Shown here one piece after another: positions 36,195 to 44,174 of a stretch of 48,066 bases of DNA. The DNA lies in assembly GCA_012521185.1 (NCBI GenBank), contig JAAYMV010000081.1, forward strand, positions 1 to 48,066, in the 5' to 3' direction. A program made the position numbers and the translations under genes. The notes beneath the pieces are model-generated. The model was not told where the DNA came from, ran no database searches, and saw only the letters and a program-made list of their open reading frames with translations. Positions within the stretch are counted from its first letter, which is position 1. Each line of letters begins with the position of its first letter. Source of the stretch: Bacillota bacterium. GTDB taxonomy: Bacteria > Bacillota > Limnochordia > Darwinibacteriales > DTU012.

Positions 36195-36968
36195 TCAAAA
36201 ACCTTCTCTTTTATAAAGCAATGCTGCCATTCGACCAGCTTTCAGTTGTTCTCGTCTATAAGAGAAAAAGTCCTGAGCATAACACCGAGTACAAATATTA
36301 GCCACAAAGAGATGTTCTGGTATAACACCCAATTTGAACAATTGCTGAGCATTTGCCTGCCATAAATCTAAGAAAAGCCCCTCTTCTTTCTGCAGAACTA
36401 AGTCTTCATTAAACTTTTCAGCTACCTCCTGACCCACCTGATAACAACAAGGGCCAATTGATGGCCCAATAGCGACCTCGATTTCCTTTGGTTCAACTTG
36501 GTAAAGCTTGTGAAACTGTTTTACCATATTAGCGTCAATTTGTCCAAGTGTACCACGCCAACCGGCATGAGCCATAGCAATAATTTTTCGTTGTGGTTCA
36601 ATAAATAACAAAGGCACACAATCTGCATAAAAACTAGCTAATAAAACATTCGTCTGATCAGTAATTAAACCGTCTGTATCCTGCAAAGCAGAATCTTGGC
36701 TGAAAGCACCCCGCCCCCGTTCCAAATGAGAAATTTGCTGAATGTTAGTTCCATGAACTTGACTACCTGTCACCCAACTAGCTAACTCTATTCCTAGTGC
36801 ATTGCTTAATTTCTTGCGATTATCAATAATAACTCCTTGGCTGTCTCCTGTATGTAGAGCTAAATTACCCCAATCTCTGGTAGTAAAACCATGCACTAGC
36901 CAAGAATATTCTTCCCAGGCTTTAACCCGCCACAAAACGAAGCCCTGCTCAGTAACACGATTCCACAT
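36195..36968 (-). CDS. pgeF: Polyphenol oxidase family / peptidoglycan editing factor PgeF (YlmD)
   Basis: This 257-residue protein is of the YfiH/YlmD (DUF152) family. Enteric homologues edit peptidoglycan precursors; others show purine nucleoside or laccase activity. Metal motifs: SQVHGTNIQQ, the segment ASFYADCVPLLFIEPQRKIIAMAHAGWRGT, and GPSIGPCCYQVGQEV. The C-terminal SYRREQLKAGRMAALLY is standard. It lies three bases after nrdR and before spoIIIE, as in many Clostridia. Confidence 0.93.
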   Translation of the reverse strand: MWNRVTEQGFVLWRVKAWEEYSWLVHGFTTRDWGNLALHTGDSQGVIIDNRKKLSNALGIELASWVTGSQVHGTNIQQISHLERGRGAFSQDSALQDTDGLITDQTNVLLASFYADCVPLLFIEPQRKIIAMAHAGWRGTLGQIDANMVKQFHKLYQVEPKEIEVAIGPSIGPCCYQVGQEVAEKFNEDLVLQKEEGLFLDLWQANAQQLFKLGVIPEHLFVANICTRCYAQDFFSYRREQLKAGRMAALLYKREGF

Positions 36969-36971
36969 ACT

Positions 36972-37427
36972 TTAATCTCCTTTAAGCAACTCCTGCAATT
37001 CGCTAAGAAAGCTATTAATGTCTTTAAATTGTCGATAAACTGAGGCGAATCTGACGTAAGCAACCTCGTCTAGCCCTTTCAATCGCTCCATAACCATTTC
37101 ACCAATTTCAGCAGAGTGAATCTCACGATCCATTTTATTGCGAATCTCTTTTTCGATTTCATCAATAACTTTCTCGATCTCAGTTAATGAAATTGGTCGT
37201 TTCTCACAGGCTCGCAAGAGACCGTTTAAAATTTTATTTCTATTAAAAGGTTCTCGACGTCCATCTTTTTTTACCACCATAAACGGTATTTCATCTAAAC
37301 GTTCATAGGTCGTAAACCGTCGATGGCAATTAGTACACTCTCTCCGTCGACGTATTGAGGCACCTTCCTCAGTAGCTCTAGAATCTAAAACTTTACTATC
37401 AGAATGAAAACAAAATGGACAGCGCAA
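36972..37427 (-). CDS. nrdR: Transcriptional repressor NrdR
   Basis: NrdR is a nucleotide-sensing repressor of ribonucleotide reductase genes. The 151-residue sequence has a zinc ribbon (CPFC and [13 protein letters not shown]) and an ATP-cone domain ([29 protein letters not shown]), with [20 protein letters not shown] start is used. No NrdR box was searched systematically; none was evident upstream. It follows ylmC by about 40 bases. Confidence 0.97.
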   Translation of the reverse strand: MRCPFCFHSDSKVLDSRATEEGASIRRRRECTNCHRRFTTYERLDEIPFMVVKKDGRREPFNRNKILNGLLRACEKRPISLTEIEKVIDEIEKEIRNKMDREIHSAEIGEMVMERLKGLDEVAYVRFASVYRQFKDINSFLSELQELLKGD

Positions 37428-37468
37428 TTAAATCCCACTTTCTTTACTATAGTTATTCTCATTATACA

Positions 37469-37750
37469 TCAAATTCTTTTCCGCTGCCACGTCCGCTGGT
37501 AAGAGGAATATTTTTCGCGCATTTCCACTAAGACTACATCTGTGCCCACTAAAATAACATCATCCCAAGGAATTTCTAAGTCATCATGTCTTAAAAACCG
37601 AAAAAATCCAGCATTCGGTTTCTCAAGAATTAAGAAAAGCAACCGTCCAGTCTCAGGATCTAAATCAACATCACAAACATTGCCTAAAATACTGCCATCA
37701 GTTATATTAATTACGTCGAGTGAACGCAATTCTGAGGTTTTGATATACAT
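37469..37750 (-). CDS. YlmC/YmxH family sporulation protein (PRC-barrel)
   Basis: This 93-residue PRC-barrel protein has IKTSELRSLDVINITDGSILGNVCDVDLDPETGRLLFLIL. The acidic/aromatic region FFRFLRHDDLEIPWDDVILVGTDVVLVEM completes the barrel. It belongs to the YlmC/YmxH family found in spore formers. Two adjacent ATGs exist; the second is better spaced (six bases) from GGGGGG. It is divergent from the MATE exporter gene and heads the nrdR-pgeF-spoIIIE group. Molecular function unknown. Confidence 0.9.
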   Translation of the reverse strand: MYIKTSELRSLDVINITDGSILGNVCDVDLDPETGRLLFLILEKPNAGFFRFLRHDDLEIPWDDVILVGTDVVLVEMREKYSSYQRTWQRKRI

Positions 37751-37786
37751 CATTATCCCCCCAGCTAGCCTAATGACTTTATATTA

Positions 37787-37815
37787 TTGACAACTTATTG
37801 TATTTAATATAGACT
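37787..37815 (+). promoter_or_regulatory. Sigma-A-like promoter of the first MATE gene
   Basis: TTGACA (consensus, 37787-37792) and TAGACT (37810-37815) are spaced by 17 bases, 48 bases upstream of the MATE start codon. Confidence 0.6.
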
Positions 37816-37862
37816 GAAATTCTGTTTTATATATTATTATTATGGATTATAGGAGGTAAAAT

Positions 37863-39245
37863 ATGCTGAAAGTCAAAGAACTATTTGCACCAAAAGATCT
37901 TACTGAAGGCACTCCATGGATCAGAATTGCAGAATTCTCTATTCCAATGCTCCTAGGTAATATCGCCCAACAATTCTATAATACTGCAGATTCGATTATT
38001 GTTGGAAAATACATCGGTGATAATGCTTTAGCAGCAGTCGGTAGTGCTATGCCAGTACTTAATTTATTGTTAGTCCTTTTTGTAGGTATTTCAGTAGGCG
38101 CTGGTATCATGGTATCCCAATATTATGGAGCAAAAAATAATGAAAAGCTATCCACCACGATTGGTACCTGTCTAACTCTTACATTCCTAACGTCACTGAT
38201 TATTATGCTTATTGGACCTTTAGTTACTAAACCTTTACTTCGGCTTTTAAACACACCTGCATCAATTATTGATTGGTGTGCCGATTATCTTACTATTTTC
38301 TTTTTAGGAGCCTTTGGTTTTGCATTTTATAATATTCTAACAGGAATTTTAAGAGGATTAGGCGATTCTTTTTCAGCATTAATCTATTTATTAATCTCTA
38401 CTGTACTGAATGTAATCCTAGATATCTGGTTTGTGGCTGGATTAGGTATGGGGGTACCGGGAGTAGCTTTAGCAACAGTAATTGCCCAAGGTGTCTCAGC
38501 ATTACTTTGCGTTTTCAAGCTCTTAAAAATGCAGGATTTATTTGAATTAAGCTGGGATTTATTAAAACCAAATCGGCAAGACTCACTAGCCTTAATAAAA
38601 CTTGGCTTACCATCTGGTTTAACCCAAGCGATTTTCTCTTTAGCGATGATCATGGTTCAATCTTTAACAAACAGTTTTGGAGAATTAGTCATCGCCTGTA
38701 ATGTAATTGTAATGCGGGTTGATGGTTTTGCCATGATGCCAAACTTTACTTTTGGTAGTGCTATGACTACCTTCACTGGTCAAAACATTGGAGCAAAACG
38801 AATGGATCGAGTGGAAAAAGGAACTATTGATGGCACAAAAATGGCCGTAGCAGTTTCTACGGTGATTACGATCTTAATCCTAGTTTTTGGTCGATATTTA
38901 ATCGGTATTTTCACAGACACGACTGAATTAATCGATTTAAGTATGCGAATGATGCGTATTCTAGCTTTTGGCTACATCGCCATGGCTATAACCCAGTGCT
39001 TATCGGGGGTAATGCGCGGTGCTGGCGATACGCTTACCCCCATGTGGATTTCCATTGTGATAACAGTTTTCTTGCGAGTTCCAATCGCTTATGGATTAGC
39101 GTATCTAACTCGAAGTGAACTATACCCAACCGGAAGGCCCGAATCAACTTTTATTTCCTTACTAGTTTCCTGGACACTGGGCGCTGTGATCACTACTATT
39201 TATTACCGAAAAGGAAGATGGCGGAAACACAGTCTTGCTACTTAG
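37863..39245 (+). CDS. MATE family efflux transporter
   Basis: This 460-residue transporter is a cation-coupled multidrug or metabolite exporter. It has twelve predicted helices in two similar halves. Hallmarks are [67 protein letters not shown] and the second-half [21 protein letters not shown] ribosome-binding site. Its end overlaps the leucine dehydrogenase end by eight bases. A second, distinct MATE gene lies at 46-47.6 kb. Substrate cannot be predicted. Confidence 0.95.
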   Translation: MLKVKELFAPKDLTEGTPWIRIAEFSIPMLLGNIAQQFYNTADSIIVGKYIGDNALAAVGSAMPVLNLLLVLFVGISVGAGIMVSQYYGAKNNEKLSTTIGTCLTLTFLTSLIIMLIGPLVTKPLLRLLNTPASIIDWCADYLTIFFLGAFGFAFYNILTGILRGLGDSFSALIYLLISTVLNVILDIWFVAGLGMGVPGVALATVIAQGVSALLCVFKLLKMQDLFELSWDLLKPNRQDSLALIKLGLPSGLTQAIFSLAMIMVQSLTNSFGELVIACNVIVMRVDGFAMMPNFTFGSAMTTFTGQNIGAKRMDRVEKGTIDGTKMAVAVSTVITILILVFGRYLIGIFTDTTELIDLSMRMMRILAFGYIAMAITQCLSGVMRGAGDTLTPMWISIVITVFLRVPIAYGLAYLTRSELYPTGRPESTFISLLVSWTLGAVITTIYYRKGRWRKHSLAT

Positions 39246-40275
39246 AACTAGCAGCAATCCGTTCTTCTGCTAACCGTTCAGCAGCTTTATTTGTGGAAAT
39301 CTGATCCCGTTTAGAGATTTCAATTAGCTCTTGCACACGATCATAAATAGTGGCGGCTCGCGCCATCGCTTTATCCCGATTATATCCTTGCATTTCTTCA
39401 TAGACGTTCATGGCACCGCCACTATTAATTACAAAATCAGGCACATAAAGGATGCCTTTAGCTAATAGCGCATCACCAAAACTTTCCTCAGCTAATTGGT
39501 TATTAGCTGATCCAGCAATAATCTTACAGCGGAATTGATCTATTGTATCAGAATTAACTACTGCACCCATAGCGCAAGGCACAAAAATATCACATTCAAC
39601 ACTGTAAATTTGATCAGGGGCTACTGCTTTAGCATTTAGCTCCTGAACTGCTCTTTCGACATTTTCTGGTTTAATGTCAGTCACATACAAAATTGCGCCT
39701 GACTCATGCAATCTTTGGCACACATCATATCCTACTGCGCCAAGGCCTTGAACAGCAACTACTTTTCCATCCAAATCATGATTCCCATAAACTTCATTTA
39801 CTGCAGCCAGCATACCGCGAAATACTCCATAGGCCGTAATCGGAGCGGGGTTCCCACTTTTGGATTCTAAACCAACAACATGATCAGTTACTTCATGGAT
39901 GTAATCAATATCTTGAGTAGTGGTATTCATATCTTCAGCAGTAATATAACGACCGCCTAAGCTATCTACAAACTTACCGAAAGCGTGAAATAACTCTCTA
40001 CTTTTAATCTTAGCGGGATCACCAATAATTACTGCTTTACCCCCACCAAGATCTAAGCCAGCTGCCGCATTCTTATAAGTCATTCCTCTAGCTAGCCTTA
40101 AAACATCAAGAATCGCATCTTCTTCGGACTGGTAATTCCAAATTCTCAGTCCCCCTAGGGCTGGTCCTAAGGTAGTATCATGAATACAAATAATTGCCTT
40201 CAGACCAGTTTCGCCATCATGACAAAAAACTAATTGCTCGTAATCATACTTTTCTAGGTAATCAAATATTTTCAT
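39238..40275 (-). CDS. bcd: Leucine dehydrogenase (Glu/Leu/Phe/Val dehydrogenase family)
   Basis: This 345-residue NAD-dependent amino-acid dehydrogenase reversibly deaminates branched-chain amino acids. It closely follows Bacillus leucine dehydrogenase: [31 protein letters not shown]. The segment [27 protein letters not shown] carries both active-site lysines. [10 protein letters not shown] and [14 protein letters not shown] (Rossmann motif) follow. ATG at 40275 is chosen over the preceding TTG. It may feed branched-chain fatty acid or fermentation pathways. It is expressed alone. Confidence 0.93.
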   Translation of the reverse strand: MKIFDYLEKYDYEQLVFCHDGETGLKAIICIHDTTLGPALGGLRIWNYQSEEDAILDVLRLARGMTYKNAAAGLDLGGGKAVIIGDPAKIKSRELFHAFGKFVDSLGGRYITAEDMNTTTQDIDYIHEVTDHVVGLESKSGNPAPITAYGVFRGMLAAVNEVYGNHDLDGKVVAVQGLGAVGYDVCQRLHESGAILYVTDIKPENVERAVQELNAKAVAPDQIYSVECDIFVPCAMGAVVNSDTIDQFRCKIIAGSANNQLAEESFGDALLAKGILYVPDFVINSGGAMNVYEEMQGYNRDKAMARAATIYDRVQELIEISKRDQISTNKAAERLAEERIAASSK

Positions 40276-40398
40276 CAACTAACCCCTCGCATTTTTTAGA
40301 CTTATTCCATTAATTGTTAAGTAATTCTTCCTTTTCGCCTGCTTTACCTTCTATCAAAACTGATAGTTTTAAAACAGAATCTATTTTTTTTATAGAGA

Positions 40399-40424
40399 AA
40401 GCGACACTTTATTCAGTGTCGCTT
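40399..40424 (-). terminator. Hairpin terminator after the PII-like gene
   Basis: Minus-strand stem AAGCGACACT/AGTGTCGCTT encloses the stop codon of the PII-like gene in its loop (40411-40409). The following TTCTCT is a moderate T-tract. Confidence 0.72.
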
Positions 40425-41143
40425 ACATTATTAACTTGTTCAACATTCTCAATACCCGCACCTAATCCAATGGCCTCATTAACTGGCAAGGAGAAACAGA
40501 TCCCATTTCCAGCAGTATTTAAACCTACTACTTTTGTAATATTCTCCATAATAGGACGACGATTGGTTTCAGGCGTTAAAATCAATACTAAATCCTTCTC
40601 AGGTTGAATAGTTATCCCTAAATATTTTACTGCTTCAGCTGATCCTAAACCCCGGGCATGAACCAATGTGCCTCCTTTAGCACCAGCCTCTTTAGCAGCC
40701 TCCATTACTTGTTCAAAATGGCCGGAATTAACAATAGTAATTACTAAATGATAATTATCAGTTGACGCTGCAGCCATTTCTTCACTTCCCCTCTGCGTAG
40801 TATTATCTGCCTGTGTTAGAGTCTGGGCAAGTGTCCGACTAATACTGCTCAGACTAAGTGAACATGCAATCCCTGTGCCAGGTTTATTTAGTTCAAATCG
40901 TTCCGTCAATTGATGCATAAAATTTTTGGACATGGCTTCGGTTTGCAAAGATAAGGCTACTATCTTCTTCTTGCCACCATAACCTAATATATCATACATC
41001 ACCGACTTAGCTGTACCTTGTCCAGAAGTAGTCAGCAGCACTGGCATCTTGTTTTCGTTAAATAACTCTACTAGTTTTTCATTTAAACTGTAGTCTAGGA
41101 TAATTAATAGTGCTTCTAGCTTATTGTTTATGGAATGTACCAT
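40409..41143 (-). CDS. Tandem PII-like signalling protein
   Basis: This 244-residue soluble protein has two PII-like (GlnB-fold) domains in a single chain. The first spans about residues 6-105 (KLEALLIILDYSLNEKLVELF to GTGIACSLSLSS). After a charged linker, the second spans 130-230 (YHLVITIVNSGHFEQVMEAAKEAGA, ATVIHAR-like GTLVHARGLG, then GNGICFSLPVNEAIGL). PII proteins are normally about 110 residues and trimeric, so three chains could give a six-domain assembly. The T-loop regions are short and lack an obvious uridylylation tyrosine. It is 33 bases after the DUF1538 gene, so it probably regulates that membrane protein. Confidence 0.85.
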   Translation of the reverse strand: MVHSINNKLEALLIILDYSLNEKLVELFNENKMPVLLTTSGQGTAKSVMYDILGYGGKKKIVALSLQTEAMSKNFMHQLTERFELNKPGTGIACSLSLSSISRTLAQTLTQADNTTQRGSEEMAAASTDNYHLVITIVNSGHFEQVMEAAKEAGAKGGTLVHARGLGSAEAVKYLGITIQPEKDLVLILTPETNRRPIMENITKVVGLNTAGNGICFSLPVNEAIGLGAGIENVEQVNNVSDTE

Positions 41144-41176
41144 TATTCTCTCTCCATTCCTTGGTTTTGAATGTTA

Positions 41177-42679
41177 TTATTGTAGATCAATAATTGTATC
41201 TTCAGTAGCTGGTATTTCTACAACTTTTGCAGTTGCCTTAGATTTCAATGTGTATGCTACGCCAAATAGCAATAGAGTAAGTACTGGTGTCATAGCAACT
41301 AAGGCAACAATACCAAAGGCGTCAGTAAAAATGTTGCCTTGCACAGCTTCTGAAGCTCCAATAGCGAACGGCAACATAAAGGTGGCTGCCAATGGTCCAG
41401 ACGCTACAGCGCCAGAGTCAAAAGCAATCGAAGTAAACAATGGGGGAACGATTCTTGTTAACACTAAAGCTAATACATAACCAGGAACAACAAAGTATAA
41501 TATTGAAATTCCAGTCACAACTCTAATCATTGATAAAGCGACTGAAATACCCACCCCTACTGAAAGTCCGATTCCCATTGCCTTAGCTGAGATTACACCA
41601 GCACTAACTTCTTCTACTTGACGCTTTAAAACAAATACTGCAGGTTCAGCAGCTACCACAAAGTAGCCCATAACCAAGCCAACTAAGATTAAAAATGACC
41701 AATGATTGCTAGCTGTCAAAACCCGACCTAACTCATATCCAGCAGGCATAAAACCGACATTAACACTTAGTAAAAACAAAACTAAACCAAAATATGTATA
41801 AATCGTACCGGCACTTATTTTTAAAAGATCTTTGGTTTTTAAACGTAATGAAGCAACTTGCATGATTGCAAAAACAGTAATTATAGGAAATAACGCCACA
41901 GCAACTTGCTTAAAGTACTCAGGTAAATTAGCAAAATATAATGATAATATGTCAAAGAATCCCTGAATTAGAGGAATATACAAAACACTTCCACCAGATG
42001 GTGTAAAAAACATGCCTAAAATTAAAACGGAAATAATAGGTCCAATCAAACATAAAGAAATTAATCCAAAACTATCTTCTTCAGATGTTTTATCACCACG
42101 AATAGCTGCTAATCCTAGACCTAGTGCCATTACCAATGGTACCATAATGGGACCTGTAGAAACCGCACCTGATTCCCAAGCAATTGATAAAAAGTCAGAA
42201 CCAGTAAATGCTGATAATACAAAGGCAACTAGATAGCAACCTATCAGTATGTATGACAGAGGTATTTTAAATAAAATCCGTAAAAATGCACCGACCAATG
42301 CTAAGCCAACACCGAAGGAAACGGATAAAATAATAATAATATCAGGTACGCCATTAATCTGGCCAGCTAATACTAATAAATCTGGCTCAGCCATAGTAAT
42401 AAAAACACCGATAAAAAAGGTTAATGCCACGATTACTAATAAATTTCTACTTTTAACAACTGAAGAACCAATATGTTCCCCAATAGGAATCAACGAAATA
42501 TCAACGCCAAGATTAAAAAGAGCAATACCCAAAACCATCACAAAGGCACTGATTAAAAATAAAACTAAACTCCAAAAGGGTAATGGTGCAATAGTATAAT
42601 TCAAAACTAATACTATGGCAATTATTGGTACAACTGATAAAAATGACTCTTTGAACTTTTCGAACAACAATTCTAACAT
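41177..42679 (-). CDS. DUF1538 membrane protein with internal duplication, putative transporter
   Basis: This 500-residue polytopic membrane protein of the DUF1538 family has about 14 helices in two homologous halves. The duplication is visible in PIGEHIGSSVV/PAGYELGRVL, FITMAEPDLLVLA/FVVAAEPAVFVLK and ESGAVSTGP/DSGAVASGP. The repeated acidic residues within membrane segments suggest a cation- or substrate-binding path. ATG at 42679, after GGGG, is chosen; the upstream in-frame TTG lies before that site. A c-di-AMP riboswitch immediately precedes it, pointing to potassium, osmolyte or other ion homeostasis; that function is inferred. Confidence 0.9.
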   Translation of the reverse strand: MLELLFEKFKESFLSVVPIIAIVLVLNYTIAPLPFWSLVLFLISAFVMVLGIALFNLGVDISLIPIGEHIGSSVVKSRNLLVIVALTFFIGVFITMAEPDLLVLAGQINGVPDIIIILSVSFGVGLALVGAFLRILFKIPLSYILIGCYLVAFVLSAFTGSDFLSIAWESGAVSTGPIMVPLVMALGLGLAAIRGDKTSEEDSFGLISLCLIGPIISVLILGMFFTPSGGSVLYIPLIQGFFDILSLYFANLPEYFKQVAVALFPIITVFAIMQVASLRLKTKDLLKISAGTIYTYFGLVLFLLSVNVGFMPAGYELGRVLTASNHWSFLILVGLVMGYFVVAAEPAVFVLKRQVEEVSAGVISAKAMGIGLSVGVGISVALSMIRVVTGISILYFVVPGYVLALVLTRIVPPLFTSIAFDSGAVASGPLAATFMLPFAIGASEAVQGNIFTDAFGIVALVAMTPVLTLLLFGVAYTLKSKATAKVVEIPATEDTIIDLQ

Positions 42680-42691
42680 TCTATACACCCC

Positions 42692-42701
42692 AACCAAAAT
42701 C
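42692..42701 (-). promoter_or_regulatory. Ribosome-binding-site-proximal strand complementary to the riboswitch core
   Basis: GATTTTGGTT, directly before the GGGG ribosome-binding site of the DUF1538 gene, is perfectly complementary over ten bases to AACCAAAATC in the aptamer (42861-42852). The overlapping GGTTGGGG can also pair with CCCTAACC (42791-42784, one G-U). This is a plausible translational expression platform. Confidence 0.5.
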
Positions 42702-42757
42702 GTTTTTTGTGATGCCCAGCAATAAAGCCAGATTAATAACTGCTAGATTATAGCTTG

Positions 42758-42891
42758 GCATACTCCTACGAGGTTAGCTGACGGGTTAGGGCTACCAAAT
42801 CGCCCCTCTTAAGTGCCCAATTAAGATTCACCCCATGGACTAAACAGCCCTGATTTTGGTTCCCCCGTTGTATAAACATTCGGAGTGCAAC
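42758..42891 (-). promoter_or_regulatory. c-di-AMP (ydaO/yuaA) riboswitch
   Basis: The minus-strand leader carries the conserved ydaO/yuaA segments in order: GCACTCCG, ACGGGGGAACC, ATGGGGTGAATC, AGAGGGGCG, CCCTAACCCGTCAGCTAACCTCGTAGGAGT and GC. GCACTCC pairs with GGAGT-AT-GC to form P1, and GGGCT/AGTCC makes an internal hairpin. This class binds cyclic di-AMP and, in known cases, usually lowers expression of potassium or osmolyte transport and cell-wall genes when c-di-AMP is high. Here it controls the DUF1538-PII operon. No strong terminator follows; the expression platform may act on translation. Confidence 0.93.
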
Positions 42892-42897
42892 AGAAAC

Positions 42898-42926
42898 ATT
42901 TTACCATAATTGATAAAGAAAATCAA
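42898..42926 (-). promoter_or_regulatory. Sigma-A-type promoter of the riboswitch-DUF1538-PII operon
   Basis: TTGATT (42926-42921) and TAAAAT (42903-42898) are separated by exactly 17 bases on the minus strand. The predicted transcript starts at about 42891, at the first bases of the aptamer. Confidence 0.8.
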
Positions 42927-42952
42927 ATCTAAAGGAAACCGTTAATCTACAG

Positions 42953-44158
42953 CTAAAAAGCTTGCCAGCTTAAGTTAAGCACCGCTCGAACATTAAGACC
43001 CTCTTTATTCAGTTGATGTTGATAATTATTTACATGACCGAGTTCAAAATCTACACTAATAGCTAATTCTGGATTGGCACAATATTTAGCCCCAAATTTT
43101 GTGCCAATAGTACGTTCAACAACTCCAGTTAAAAATGCTGTTTCTTTACGATGTTCTAAATCCTTATACCATTTCGCAAGCTCGCGGTTTTCCCCTAACG
43201 CCCGATAAAAACCGCCAATAGAAGTTGTTAGTTGTAAATTCGGCCAATAACGAGACAGCCGTAAATCTAATGTTTCCAGATCATCGCCTAAAGGATGCCC
43301 TAATGACTGCTGGCCATAAACATAACTTGTATATAAATTTCCATTGGCATAAGCATAGTTACGCATGTGACTATATTCTACCAATACCAACCAATTAGGC
43401 AACAAACGATCAGTTTCTGCTCCTGCGGTTAAACCAAATAATGGAGGATTATTATTGTATCTAAAACCCATGGGAAACTCATTTACCAAAAGCTCACCGA
43501 ATAAGGTAACAAAATCTAAGCGTAATTCAAAGTCACCATAAACCAAAGAATTATCCGCTGTTGAGGAAATTCCTGGTAAATATTTAGCCAAATAATAAGG
43601 AATAAAAGGCAACAAATCATAATAGATATCGCCTCTAAAACTAGAATCCCTAACCAAAGCCTCACCTATACCAATCGATAAACGAGGATGAACTAGCCAA
43701 TCCAAATATTGAATACCAACACGTTTATTAACAGATTCACCGTTATAATCCGTTAAATCACCATATATCTTGGTATAACTATACCGTTCACCAGAGATCT
43801 GATAGCCAATCATGGGAAATGCGGGACTTTTTGGACTAAGCAACAAGGAGTAAAGTCGTGCCCGACCAAAATTCCGACCAACGGTTCCACCAAAAACCTG
43901 GTATTTTGGACTAAATTGATATTCTAAACCTAAACTAGTAACTTCAGTTCCGAACTCTTCAGCACTACTCATGGAACCAAAAGCTTTTATACCAAGATTT
44001 AAATTTAGATCATCAGTAAGCTGGACGCAAAAATCAGCATACAACTGATGGGCTTTAGAATTCATCTCCCAAACAGAGTCAATCTGTACGCGAGCAAAAC
44101 CATATGTATTAAATAAAACGAATAATAGAACTGTTAATATTAGGGTCTTTTTGTACAT
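42953..44158 (-). CDS. Wzi-like capsule assembly outer-membrane beta-barrel protein
   Basis: This 401-residue exported protein has a signal peptide (about 1-22) and no other hydrophobic helix. Amphipathic beta-strands run throughout, and the chain ends in an aromatic residue (LNLSWQAF), typical of outer-membrane barrels. The centre matches the Wzi family pattern: GRNFGRARLYSLLLSPKSPAF, then HPRLSIGIGEAL, LLPFIPYYLAKYL and TADNSLVYGDFEL. Wzi anchors or orders capsule polysaccharide at the outer surface. It follows namA by 16 bases. Presence in a spore former implies an outer membrane; the precise polysaccharide is unknown. Confidence 0.78.
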   Translation of the reverse strand: MYKKTLILTVLLFVLFNTYGFARVQIDSVWEMNSKAHQLYADFCVQLTDDLNLNLGIKAFGSMSSAEEFGTEVTSLGLEYQFSPKYQVFGGTVGRNFGRARLYSLLLSPKSPAFPMIGYQISGERYSYTKIYGDLTDYNGESVNKRVGIQYLDWLVHPRLSIGIGEALVRDSSFRGDIYYDLLPFIPYYLAKYLPGISSTADNSLVYGDFELRLDFVTLFGELLVNEFPMGFRYNNNPPLFGLTAGAETDRLLPNWLVLVEYSHMRNYAYANGNLYTSYVYGQQSLGHPLGDDLETLDLRLSRYWPNLQLTTSIGGFYRALGENRELAKWYKDLEHRKETAFLTGVVERTIGTKFGAKYCANPELAISVDFELGHVNNYQHQLNKEGLNVRAVLNLSWQAF

Positions 44159-44174
44159 TGACTAATACCTCCAT

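Noticed and set aside
40310-40405. Minus-strand frame KLSVLIEGKAGEKEELLNN after the PII-like gene
   Set aside because: It reads like a protein tail, but it has no start codon or ribosome-binding site, is very short, and overlaps the terminator region. Chance or an ancient remnant cannot be separated.
42012-42599. Plus-strand open frames antisense to the DUF1538 gene
   Set aside because: Their composition mirrors the membrane-protein codons and they lack initiation signals.
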